Source: Tetranychus cinnabarinus (lineage: Eukaryota; Arthropoda; Arachnida; Trombidiformes; Tetranychidae). Taken from it: 64,000 nt of DNA. The translations under genes were made by a program, and so were the position numbers. Position 1 is the stretch's first letter. Each line of letters starts with the position of its first letter. The notes below the pieces were generated by a model. That model was not told the origin of the DNA, ran no database searches, and was given only the letters and a program-made list of their open reading frames with translations. The stretch spans positions 4,712,001 through 4,776,000 of the forward strand of contig WHVY01000006.1 of the NCBI GenBank assembly GCA_022266195.1, given 5' to 3'. Of this stretch, positions 24,501 to 33,314 are shown in pieces.

Positions 24501-27500
24501 GAAAAAGTTGGAATGAATTGCTGAACAATACTAAGCTAGTCTTAGAACGTTTGAGAGATTGGAATCTCAAGGTGAAAACGGACAAATGTCGATTTGGAGT
24601 TACAGAGTTAATCTTGTTAGGACATTTGGTCAACGGTGAAGGAATCAGACCTGATCCAGATAAAGTTGCAGCGTTGAAACGCTTACCATATCCAACTTCA
24701 GTTAGACAACTTCAATCTCAACTAGGTTGTTATAACTATTTTGCGCGTTATATTCCTAACTTTTCAAAGTTAGCAGCTCCATTATACAGATTGGTATCAA
24801 AGGAAAGAAAATTTAAAATGCTACGACAAGACCATGAAGCTCTGGATAAATTGAAAAATTCATTAATTGAAACAACGATGTTGGTACATTTTGATCCGAA
24901 CATGAGAAAAAAGATTACTGTGGATGCAAGTGATATTGCCTGTGGAGGTATATTACTACAAGAGGATGAAACTCAAGAAGTTCCTGAAGGATTTCAATCC
25001 TTACGAGATATTCCAATCGAGAAAGTGAAGCATTGGAAACCTCTTTATTTCTTTTCACAACGTATTGCCAAACATCAAGAAAGCTATTCAGTAAGTGAAA
25101 AAGAATGCTTAAGTGTTCTGATTGCGATCAGAAAATTCCGTCATTATCTGGATGGAGAAGAGTTTCTAATCGAAACTGACCATCATGCATTGTGTCAACT
25201 TCCAAAGTTAAAATTTAAAAATCAAAGATTAGAGCGATGGACAATAATCCTATCCAGTTATAAGTTTAAAGTCGTTTACACGAAAGGAGAATCTCACGGA
25301 CCAGACTGTCTGTCAAGATATCAAAACGAATGGGAACACCGAAAACAATTAGATCCTGAAGCCGAGTACATTGAAAATTTGTTCCTTATCGAGTGCAAGA
25401 ATAGTTTTGATAAACGAGAAATTCAAGAATCAAGTGAAAATGATTTTCGTGAAATGAAAATGATTGATTCGCCGTTAAACAAAAGTTTATTAAGCCATGT
25501 CTATCATTACCAAACAGATGAAAACTGGAAAGTTAATTTAATTGAACATCAACAAGAAGACGAGAAAATAAGAGAAACAATCAATGAATTGATTAATGAA
25601 CCTAACTCTAAAAAGCATGAAAAATTTGTGTTTATCAACAATCTGTTATTTCGGAAACCAACAATTGGTCACGATTTCAATCGTGTTGTGATTAATGGTA
25701 AATTGTTACCTAAATTGTTTGAAGAAGAACATTGTTCACCAATTGGAGGTCACTTCGGAATAGAAAAAACTTATCTTCAAATCTCAAGGAGATTTTGGAT
25801 GCCATTACTCTATGAGAAAGTTAAAGAGTTGTGCCAAAATTGTGATAAATGTTATATTGGCAAGTCTACTCATTGTACCTACTCAGAACCAACTCTAAAA
25901 CCAATTCCTGAATCTGTTTTAGACCGTCTCGAAATGGACGCTCAAGGTCCAATAACATTTAAACAAGGTGCAAAGAAAGTGATTCTAGTGTTGATAGATA
26001 CACTATCAAGATTTGTGTATGCTCGATTATTTCCTAATCAAAGTTCTCAGTATGTCATCAAGTTTCTTGATGAGTACTTCAGTTTATATGGATTTCCTTC
26101 CATTATCCAAACTGACCGAGGGAGAAACTTTTTATCAACTGATGTTTGCAAACATCTAAAGTCTGTTGGAATCAAACACGAGATTTCGAATGCCTATCAT
26201 CCTCAAAGTCAGGGGATTGTAGAAAGAGTAAATAGGACTTTAGCCGAAAGAATAAGAACATCAATACTTGGAGAGGAGATAATTGACTTAAAAACATCTT
26301 TGGAAGATGCCTTGATAGCAATCAATGGTTCTGTTCACAAGATACACAGATTCACTCCATATTTTTTGGTTTATGGAAGACAAATGAAAAAGCCGATAGA
26401 TTTACAATTAGAGTTAGAAGTCTCAACATCTCAGCCTGTTGAAGAATGCAGAAAATTAGCTAGAGAGAGACTAATTAAACAACAACTTTACTATCAAGAT
26501 AGATTGCAATCTATGACAAAGAGAAACCCTTATGTCGTTGGAAGTTTGTGCTATGTAAAGAATAGTGGACCCTCAGTGGGAACAACTAAAAAGTTGGTTG
26601 CAAAGTTTTTTGGCCCTTACATAGTAATAAGCGTTAAACATGGATCTGCATTACTCCTTAATCCTGATACTAAAGAAAGATTTACAACTAATCTTGAACT
26701 CACCAAACCTCATGTTGGTGAAATTCCTAACGAGCTGAAAGAATTGAGAAACGAAGTAATTAAAAATGCTGATACTAATGGTGAAACCAGTTATGTTGAT
26801 GAATTGGAGCATTTCAATGCTGATGAAAACGAGTTTGAAAACTCAATTGCTGTTAATGTGCCAAGTAATGAGAATAATGTTGCTAGTGATTCTGAACACT
26901 CAACAATTGCCGATAATGAATATTATGCTAAGCTAAATGAAAAGAAGAAGAAGAAACGAGGAAAATATAAAACCGCTAACAGAGAGGTTATGCGAAATGA
27001 AATCTTAAATACTTCAAATAATGAATTACAAGGTCCAGTAACAAGACAACGAAGAATTGTGCCTGTCTTCTTAATTCAGATCAAGATAATAATTGTTGAG
27101 AAAAGCTTTGCAAAGCTTGGAAGTGGAAAAAGTAAAACTAAACAATTGAAAAGAAAAATTTCCAAAGTTAAAAACTTAAGCTTGAGAAAGCCTGATAAGA
27201 TTGAATCTAATCTTGAAAATTTGTTAAGTTTTAAAACTTGCGCTAATTGCCACTTAGCTAAATTAAGCGCCATTGGTAACTATGGATCTCTGTTACCAAA
27301 GAGGAAGAAAGAGTTTTGCTCGTCACTTTTACTTTTGCCTCCATTGTCTTTAGTTGACTATTTGGTCAAAGTTAAATTTTCGCTTTTTTCCACCGAATTA
27401 ATTAAGAATTTCAATTCTTCTGTTCAAATTAGTTTTGAATTTCCTTATTCCTCTGATCAAGTTACTGATTCTAAGTATTTGTGTTTAATTGAGTTCGATT

Positions 27501-30500
27501 CTTTATCGAAAAAGTACTTTTCCTCAAAAGTCTCAGACTTAAAAACCGTTAACTCAACTTTGAGTAACCTTGTGAGCTTTTCTAAGCTAAATTTTGAACT
27601 CTGGTGGTTTATTGATTTGAACAATTTGATTAACTTTAAACGATTCTGTGATCATCTAAATTGTGATTTAGTGCTGTGCCTGTATAGCAGAATTCCAATT
27701 CTCAACATGTCTACACCTGTGCCTGATTTGATTGAATCTACTGATTCTCAAGGTTTGGATCAACCTAATAGTCAACCTGACTCAACTAACTCTGAACAAA
27801 CAGTTCAAACTCCAAGTGACAGTGAAGTTCAAGTTAACAATGACAATGAAGTTACTGATGGTTGGGGAAATTTTGACCTCGCACCTCAACAGAAATCGTC
27901 TACAGACGACAATGAGTTTAACTGGCCTAATGATGAGAATAATGATGTTCAAAAGCGTGATATTTTTGACATTGACTTGGAAAATACTGATGATCGCTAT
28001 GCTTCTTTTCATGTTCATGATCCGTTGCCTAAACGTACTGCTCTTGGACTTGCTACGTTTAACACCAAAGAAAAGGATACTTCTCCTTATCCTCCACCAG
28101 ATCCAGCTCAAAAGCGATTTAATACGATGTTTCCTGCACCTCGTCCTCCAACTGAACAAGAGCGACATGATTTCAATAAACTTGAATTTTTTGAGAAAGC
28201 CCATGAAGATGTGAAAAAAGATATGGAAAAGGCTGATCGAGAACGTCTTTGGTATGAGTCTTTTATTCGTGAAAAGATTCAGTATAATGTCTTCGAAACT
28301 AATCTTGACAAAGTTAACTTCACTAAACTTTACAAAGGTTTAAGTGCCGGTCAAGTGGTTCATGTTGAATTAGCTCGATTCAAAAACCTGATAACATGCA
28401 ACCTTTGCGAGCAGATTTCAATCTTGCCTAAGATGTGCGCTAAATGTAATAAGCCGTATTGTATTACCTGTATCAGATGGTTACAAGGACTTCCATCAGA
28501 TTTGGGTTTAGAAAAGGTAAAAAGTTTGGATCAATTTCTATGCGTAAACCAAGTCTGCCTGATTTCAATTGAAAAGAATGGTTATCCTAAATACAAGCAT
28601 ATTGAAAATGAAGAGATACGCCGATTTTATGATGAAGCTGAATTCAAGTGTATTCATTTGTTTTGTAATGCTAAGCTCAAAGTCTTTCACTTAGCCCATC
28701 ACTATCATAGCTGTAAACGAGGTCCAATTGACTTTAAATTTGATAAAACTCTTCAATTGACTTTTATCTCTGGACCAATTCGAGAACAATTGAATGCTAA
28801 GCCGATTTCAATCGCGTCTTTGTTGCCTGCTCACGTTAAGAAACAAGAAGTTCCGATATCGATCCCTCAAATGTGGCATCAAAAGGCTATGGTGTATGCC
28901 TTTCTGATTCAAAAACGGCAACAAGATCCTGATAGCATTACTCCAATACAGATGAGAACTGCTGCTAAATTCAAGCTAGGTTATTGGAATAACTATGAGC
29001 GATCAAAAGATCCTACAGCTCCAATATGTGAGGCTGAACAATTTGCTTTACAATTGGGATTCCCAAGTTGTTCTGAGGTAGCCATACCTGAAGCTAAACC
29101 GAGATGGCCTATGACACCTTGCCGTCAAGTTCCTGAATATCTCTTGAAAGAATCTGCTAATTGGCGACGTTGGAATAAGTACATTGATCCTATCCCTGAT
29201 GATTTGTCTGAATCTTCATCTGTTATGCTCTATGCCCTTGATGTTGAAGATCCTGAATCACCCTTTGTAAGAGTGAATCCATTTGAACGGTTGAGTCCTG
29301 CTGAAGCTGATGAAGCTCGAGAAGAGTTAGCTCGATATTTTCCTTCTTGTTTTAACCCTAAATCAATTTATAAGGAACCGACGCCTAAGACTCAAAATGA
29401 ATGGACAATTCACTGCGTTCGTAAACGCCGAAAGCAACTTCGCTTTGCCTTTGAAAATCGCCCTCAACCTAATATTCCTCCAGTTTTAGAAGAGCATATG
29501 AAGCTGATTAATGAGTTCTCTGAAACCTGTCCTGATAAGAATTTGATCTTTGCCATTAACATGTTTTATGTCAGTATTCGAGAAGATAGAAAGTTACGTC
29601 CTAGACCCTGTTGGATCGTCATCATTGATGGAAACTCTGAAGTAGTTTATGAGACTTTTGTGAAATTCAAGGAGATTGATTACACTTGTAAGGAATTTCA
29701 TGGACTAACTACAAAAGATCTACAACACGCTCGACCGTTAAATACTGTAAGAGATCAGGTACTGAAGTACTTAGTCTGGGCCAAAAAGATCATTGGACAT
29801 GGTTTGATCAACCAATTTGGAGCTCTTGGTTTAGGAACTTTTGAGATCAAACATTTACATCCTAAACTTCGTGAAATAACAAACTTTTATTCACCCTACT
29901 TTGAATCACCAATGAATCTACAATCGATTGCATTCCTGTGGTTATGTGGTTATACCTTACCAGCCTTATCTCACTCACCTGTGGTTGAAGCCGTCACTGC
30001 CTTGCGCTTGTATTATCTTCAATGGCAAGCAATCGAGAGGAAAGCTTCTGAATTCAACGGAATTCACAATGAGAATCAAGCCTCAACCTGTGCTAATAAA
30101 ATTACTTCTGCTCTCTTGTTTGAATTTGATGAAGGCATCCGAAAAGGATTGTGCAAATGGCCTGAAAGTTGGTGGTCTAGCCCTAGGTTACGAAGATTTC
30201 CGAAATATGATGAACATTGTATTGAACCATCAAAGTTCATTATCAAAGGTAATGATGAAAAGGAAATGTGTAAACCTGATGCCAGAAGGACTCAAGACCC
30301 TCAGTCAAAAAAAACAAGATTCATTCAAGCTTTTAAAGCTGCAACAAGTTGTTTTCAACGATCTGAATTGAGTGATGTGGAAGAAGAGTCAGCCGAACCG
30401 AAAAGCCCCAACCCGCCATCAAGTCCGACAACTTCAAAGAATTTGAATTCTGGTGAATCTGATGAATTGAAGGAGAAAGTTTCTGGTGAATCTCAAAATA

Positions 30501-30550
30501 AAGCTACCAATACTTCACCCATAGAGAAACAATTATCTCAATCTGTTTGA
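21512..30550 (+). CDS. Gag-Pol-accessory polyprotein of the Gypsy-type element
   Basis: One frame of 3012 codons. In order: gag (to about 440); CCHC zinc knuckle (454-467); aspartic protease with DTGAS at 586-590; reverse transcriptase (about 840-1040) with catalytic YFDD at 989-992; RNase H (first Asp 1138); integrase with an HHCC zinc finger (His 1407 onward) and core D1476, D1535, E1571 (exact D-D-35-E); and a GPY/F module near 1700. There is no gag-pol frameshift or stop, so all products come from one precursor. Beyond integrase a basic linker leads to Met 2066, which lies just after an acceptor-like CTGTATAG and may start a separately spliced product. This downstream part holds a RING-like and TRAF-like zinc cluster (C2296-C2401) and a REXO/DEDDh-like domain (about 2680-2840) lacking its acidic residues. 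The start ATG lies in the LTR; the next ATG (21533) overlaps the primer-binding site. Confidence 0.95.
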   Translation: MMSTTFQMATTAGFPCESYSFEYCFNLTVSKLKNLDSKAMSKFLTKWGINFIDNPEVIKTQFFDAVATLFALNNFPTVTQEIMETTEVDHIESIKIPKWVEEFRSEGIPEADIRHIVIKVGVAPKHMKLTPEASIKRLAIGSPAKRVLTQTLKEWKQNEATTSKTKIRPDVDVDELIASDYEDTLSHIIDDDKEMNRATDRNQLRDRSHRRSNVRRSSVRESRKSTDDENDESESEIYRRRSYPKCKPKLPVLPTFNQGMDAWGWLQAVKRNLQIERCHDDDKLYVLQKAMAYEFLPFAKELDQERHTSKSYIAALERALRNPACLAQATAEFHSLKWNYDMHPNDFFKKLEDMVVKIKGEPSKAEFIQDVLLRIPTELRDTLIRSRSKKSFETLKAAMVDDYYIELRKKSEKKSVDKTERKDSFRRDEKRDDKKNFNSYSKVDRSATKQPFRCYNCNRIGHSSRDCRMPKRSNSDSNQTEKSNFQPAQLRMQNQPTFGRNQANQPTASTSKESANMVKEIDGNRQLPKAPVNDFVFMANEDVKNDDESVELITKIDDTVRNFPTVRLTMCYPNREIVKTGDVLIDTGASTACIDYNLAQQLKAYVLSSNVAVREIIGGSFQPVEGAAYAIMKHPKMQAAKVIKFQVMRNLEPLMVFGNRFTDVFFTGMVNYGGYYQVNLKESINGEWLSPELLFRFCTAEESYKLIEQPETTINTLREAQKLAQTLAELPKSPWYEEELTPPVNLKQEIERKNYINEMCLAKEFDNIFPVYLHVEQKDLTLAERLMNRMDVSLSTDKRKEMLSILMLFPEIFSQHKGDLGLVPWEGWPITINMEGNEVPYQKPYPCTRDKRLEYQKIISELLVNDIIEDASQADGGSPAMLIGKPDGSFRLLNDLRAVNRLTKVVYHPMPRIDDCLEAIRGAKFFNMFDLYQGYFQIEIPPSERSKTVFVTPDGKYQYKRLPMGLACAPFEFQRLMNTVLNYVECLGYFDDIPVIGKSWNELLNNTKLVLERLRDWNLKVKTDKCRFGVTELILLGHLVNGEGIRPDPDKVAALKRLPYPTSVRQLQSQLGCYNYFARYIPNFSKLAAPLYRLVSKERKFKMLRQDHEALDKLKNSLIETTMLVHFDPNMRKKITVDASDIACGGILLQEDETQEVPEGFQSLRDIPIEKVKHWKPLYFFSQRIAKHQESYSVSEKECLSVLIAIRKFRHYLDGEEFLIETDHHALCQLPKLKFKNQRLERWTIILSSYKFKVVYTKGESHGPDCLSRYQNEWEHRKQLDPEAEYIENLFLIECKNSFDKREIQESSENDFREMKMIDSPLNKSLLSHVYHYQTDENWKVNLIEHQQEDEKIRETINELINEPNSKKHEKFVFINNLLFRKPTIGHDFNRVVINGKLLPKLFEEEHCSPIGGHFGIEKTYLQISRRFWMPLLYEKVKELCQNCDKCYIGKSTHCTYSEPTLKPIPESVLDRLEMDAQGPITFKQGAKKVILVLIDTLSRFVYARLFPNQSSQYVIKFLDEYFSLYGFPSIIQTDRGRNFLSTDVCKHLKSVGIKHEISNAYHPQSQGIVERVNRTLAERIRTSILGEEIIDLKTSLEDALIAINGSVHKIHRFTPYFLVYGRQMKKPIDLQLELEVSTSQPVEECRKLARERLIKQQLYYQDRLQSMTKRNPYVVGSLCYVKNSGPSVGTTKKLVAKFFGPYIVISVKHGSALLLNPDTKERFTTNLELTKPHVGEIPNELKELRNEVIKNADTNGETSYVDELEHFNADENEFENSIAVNVPSNENNVASDSEHSTIADNEYYAKLNEKKKKKRGKYKTANREVMRNEILNTSNNELQGPVTRQRRIVPVFLIQIKIIIVEKSFAKLGSGKSKTKQLKRKISKVKNLSLRKPDKIESNLENLLSFKTCANCHLAKLSAIGNYGSLLPKRKKEFCSSLLLLPPLSLVDYLVKVKFSLFSTELIKNFNSSVQISFEFPYSSDQVTDSKYLCLIEFDSLSKKYFSSKVSDLKTVNSTLSNLVSFSKLNFELWWFIDLNNLINFKRFCDHLNCDLVLCLYSRIPILNMSTPVPDLIESTDSQGLDQPNSQPDSTNSEQTVQTPSDSEVQVNNDNEVTDGWGNFDLAPQQKSSTDDNEFNWPNDENNDVQKRDIFDIDLENTDDRYASFHVHDPLPKRTALGLATFNTKEKDTSPYPPPDPAQKRFNTMFPAPRPPTEQERHDFNKLEFFEKAHEDVKKDMEKADRERLWYESFIREKIQYNVFETNLDKVNFTKLYKGLSAGQVVHVELARFKNLITCNLCEQISILPKMCAKCNKPYCITCIRWLQGLPSDLGLEKVKSLDQFLCVNQVCLISIEKNGYPKYKHIENEEIRRFYDEAEFKCIHLFCNAKLKVFHLAHHYHSCKRGPIDFKFDKTLQLTFISGPIREQLNAKPISIASLLPAHVKKQEVPISIPQMWHQKAMVYAFLIQKRQQDPDSITPIQMRTAAKFKLGYWNNYERSKDPTAPICEAEQFALQLGFPSCSEVAIPEAKPRWPMTPCRQVPEYLLKESANWRRWNKYIDPIPDDLSESSSVMLYALDVEDPESPFVRVNPFERLSPAEADEAREELARYFPSCFNPKSIYKEPTPKTQNEWTIHCVRKRRKQLRFAFENRPQPNIPPVLEEHMKLINEFSETCPDKNLIFAINMFYVSIREDRKLRPRPCWIVIIDGNSEVVYETFVKFKEIDYTCKEFHGLTTKDLQHARPLNTVRDQVLKYLVWAKKIIGHGLINQFGALGLGTFEIKHLHPKLREITNFYSPYFESPMNLQSIAFLWLCGYTLPALSHSPVVEAVTALRLYYLQWQAIERKASEFNGIHNENQASTCANKITSALLFEFDEGIRKGLCKWPESWWSSPRLRRFPKYDEHCIEPSKFIIKGNDEKEMCKPDARRTQDPQSKKTRFIQAFKAATSCFQRSELSDVEEESAEPKSPNPPSSPTTSKNLNSGESDELKEKVSGESQNKATNTSPIEKQLSQSV
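21534..21552 (+). promoter_or_regulatory. Primer-binding site (tRNA-Arg-like)
   Basis: TGGCGACCACGGCAGGATT begins two bases after the LTR end. It is complementary to a tRNA 3' end with CCA and acceptor strand CGTGGTC plus G. That fits an arginine tRNA whose 5' acceptor strand is GACCACG; the match is from knowledge of tRNA-Arg sequences and not verified here. It lies inside the coding frame (codons 8-14). Confidence 0.7.
28397..28714 (+). other. RING/TRAF-like zinc-binding region of the polyprotein
   Basis: Residues 2296-2401 of the polyprotein. A cysteine pattern CxxC-x9-CxxC-x4-CxxC, with PYCITC closing the second site and a CVNQVC pair following, looks like a RING or related treble-clef finger. 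It is followed by FKCIHLFCN...HLAHHYHSC, which matches the C..C..H...C layout of TRAF-type fingers as in RNF41-like E3 ligases. RING fingers recruit E2 enzymes for ubiquitin transfer. Whether this one does is unknown, and an E3 role is only inference. Confidence 0.55.
29558..30020 (+). other. REXO-like exonuclease fold with lost catalytic acids
   Basis: Residues about 2680-2840 of the polyprotein align by eye over the whole length of the REXO1/REXO4/ISG20 3'-5' exonuclease family. The matched parts are a strand-turn VVYETFVKF, FHGLTTKDL (family SGIT/L), KKIIGHGLINQFGAL (family GHxLxNDxxAL), an RE/D-TNFYSPYF segment, and HSPVVEAVTALRLYY (family HxSxxDAxAAMxLY). The catalytic set DEDDh is replaced: Asp to Asn 2683, Glu to Phe 2685, Asp to Gln 2768, and last Asp to Glu 2826, with His 2821 kept. 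Metal-dependent cleavage is therefore not expected, and a binding role is more likely. Confidence 0.65.
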
Positions 30551-30687
30551 ATGAGTAAACCTAACAAGCCAAGGAGAATGAATTTTTTGAAAGTTTTTTT
30601 GAATTTAGTTTTTTTTTGAAACTTCTTGTGCTTTCTGAAATGATTGTAAAATTAAACTTAGGGATCTTGATCATAAGTCAGGGGATA
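30551..30687 (+). other. Retrotransposon 3' untranslated region with weak polypurine tract
   Basis: These are 137 non-coding bases between the stop codon and the 3' LTR. The expected polypurine tract is poor: only CAGGGGA followed by TA before the LTR. A T-rich run is at 30593-30617. Confidence 0.5.
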
Positions 30688-31831
30688 TGAAGGGTAGAGT
30701 TACCCAAGATTAATTTTAAAATCATTTACTTATGTTAGGTTAAGTATTTCAATACTTTTCAATTTTCAATTTTGTATTAATCCCTATTAATGACGTATTT
30801 ATGTTGTTTATGGTTGTCACAGTTATATAGTCAAGGAGACTATGTCAGCTTCTTTCCTTTTCCTTACACTTGTCCCTATTTCCTTCCGTATTTTTTAGTA
30901 TAAATAACTGGACAACATGGTCATTAATTATGAACTTTATGAACCTTATAAATGTTACGAATATTATAGTTTTCAAACTAAAGCCTTATTACACTCAAGT
31001 TAATATTTGACCAATGTGATACGCTTTAACTAGTTCATCTTTCCTTAATTTCATTTCTATGTTTAATAAAGTATTTTCTGTTTAAGTAAAACTCTGTGTT
31101 TCCTTAGTTGAGTATTCCAATACTCTGAGTTAATTGTTAAGACAATTAAAGTAGTGAACTACTTCTGACCTCTATGCTGTTAGTCTGCCCTTCAAGCTTG
31201 ACATTCCTGCTCGACGAAGAGATTCTAACCTTCCTGTTTGTGCTACTTCTTCTTGTATATTTTACATTGAGTATTATTGGTGCAGTTAGCTCGTTCCTGA
31301 TTTAAAAGTATTACAATACTTGTTGGTGGTCTTAGTCTCATCAGATTCTTCCTCATTTTGATCTTTCATATCAGCCCGAAAGACTCATTAGATTCTTCCT
31401 CATTTTGATCTTTCCTGATCTTTCCTGGCCAAGATACCAAGATTACAGAGGCTAAAATAAGCTGTTGAGAAGTGCTTAGTCTAAAGTTTAAGTACGCCAA
31501 GTAAAAGTGCAGTTAGAGCTTTGGAAAGCTAATTGTTTAAAGATTGACCAAAGTGACTAGTATTTCAATACTATTGGTCATAAAGTCCTGACTAATCACA
31601 AGTGAAAGACAAAGACTTTGGTTAACCGTGACTAAAAGATTACAATCTTAGAAGTTAAAAGTCAACTTAAAACAACTTTATTTGAACTTGTATCGAGTGA
31701 AGCAAGGTAATCCTAAAAGAACCTGAAATACTCAGGATTTGAAAGGCTGAGTTAGTCTTCTGAGAATTTAATGAAGAATTTCAATTCTAAGTTCTGATTT
31801 AATTGTGCTGAATGATGTCAACTACCTTTCA
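30688..31831 (+). repeat. 3' long terminal repeat
   Basis: Same as the 5' LTR apart from a 12-base deletion near its 3' end (CTGATTTAATTG here, a longer TTATTATTCTAATTAATTG form there). It carries the same TATA (30899), AATAAA (31065) and palindrome set. ACTG at 31832-31835 is the right target duplication. Confidence 0.95.
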
Positions 31832-31835
31832 ACTG

Positions 31836-33314
31836 CTATACTAATGCTATCAACATTAAAAGCAAGAAAACAACACTTTTTATACACGCGTCAGCTAAAA
31901 ATTTAACGGAAATCTCCATTTTCGTCAAGAATCTCAAGAGCAGGAAACTTTAAATTACTGACTTTGACACATTTTATAACAATCTAGATCAAGACTTGAT
32001 TTTTGGTATCAAGTTTTTGTCAAGATTAATGGGAATAACATTGGTAGCAATGCCTCACACAGTTTCAAGATTCATTAGGACTAGCCAAAGTTGTCTGAGT
32101 TTGAAAAATTCAGCCACTTCAAAGATATAGCGATAGCTTCAAAGTTTTACTCAAAAATAAATGTCAATTGAATTCAAAAGGATCCATCGATATGCTGCTA
32201 CCTTGGGCAGCAGTTTAATCTTGTTGATAGATGACGACTAACAAAGGTGTATAAAAACACATTGGTGAAGGTTACAGTTTTAATGAGATTTTGATTGAAA
32301 AAAATACAAAAGGTGAAAAAACTGAAGATTCATTGACAAATTCAATTTACTGTGTTTCATATCTATTCTCATTTTGCGCATTTTAATGCTTCAAGCATTA
32401 CTAGAGCATTATTGAAACTCGTGAATAGCTTCTTAAATAAAATGAAAACTTAGCGTTTCTTTCTTGATATCACTGAAATGTCAAGATGAACACTTCATTT
32501 GACAATTCATGTCACTTGACTAAATTTTTTTCCACCCAATTTAGAGGCAAACAAAAGTCGAGGAAAAGGCAACAAAGTTTATTATAATGGGTTTATTATA
32601 ATCACATTTGAATATCATTTCAACCTATTCAGTTCCATCATCAAAACTCGGACAGAAAAGGCAAAACATACTTTGACAGACTAAACTCTTTGTTCATCTC
32701 CATGTAAACAGTGTTGCATTCATTAACCGTCAATCTTTTCAACTATAATCTGATTACTAAATTATTACTTTATCAAGCGATTCCAATTAAACATTTAAAG
32801 TTGACTGCTCAAGGCGATCAACCTGAACCAAAGAAGGAAGCAAAAGAAACGTCAATTAACCAAATTTGACAAACAGCCAACAAAAAAAGTGTTTCATGAA
32901 AGAAAAAAACTCATCTAATCTCTGAAAACAAACTGAACCAAAACTTCGAAAAAATCGATAGAAAAATTGTTTTATTTTCAACTACAAAAGGTTGAGAAAA
33001 TGTTGAAACGAGATTTGTCCAATTCGAAAAAAGTCGATGAAGTAGACTAAAGTTGTCTTCGAAGTGATCTAAGATTTGATCTGAACCAAATTGAAAGAAA
33101 GAAGTTGGAATTTGAAGTTGAAATGATTTGATGAAAATAGTAATACAATGTTTTACTGGAATGGCAAACATTAACAGATTGTCCATTTCATTTGTCTTGT
33201 TCTGCTCATTAATTTATCTCGATTCATTGTCTCATGGATTATTCATTTATCGATTTCTTGTTTTATCTCTTTTTCTTTAAACGATCTCATCATTAACATG
33301 ATGAAATGATCTAG
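31836..33314. other. No gene seen; probable intron upstream of the kinase exon
   Basis: This is AT-rich sequence between the retrotransposon and the first kinase-gene exon I can support. A small hairpin (GCTGC...GCAGC) lies near 32196-32213. No coding block is visible. Confidence 0.4.

Larger units (their letters stand above)
20376..31831 (+). mobile_element. Gypsy-type LTR retrotransposon, complete and young
   Basis: This is an 11.46-kb element with two LTRs (1156 and 1144 bases, TG...CA), flanking ACTG duplications, a primer-binding site, and one uninterrupted 3012-codon frame. Domain order is gag with a CCHC knuckle, aspartic protease, reverse transcriptase, RNase H, integrase: the Ty3/Gypsy order. 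The frame then continues for about 1300 codons with a RING/TRAF-like zinc region and a REXO-like exonuclease fold. I see no envelope-like glycoprotein. The LTRs appear identical apart from one 12-base gap, so insertion was recent. It lies 225 bases downstream of the 5S gene, possibly inside the intron that precedes the kinase exon at 33315. Confidence 0.95.

Noticed and set aside
27782..28214. Open frames on both strands overlapping the polyprotein (140 and 160 codons)
   Set aside because: They are shadows of the long plus-strand frame in a compositionally biased stretch, with no independent start context or motif.
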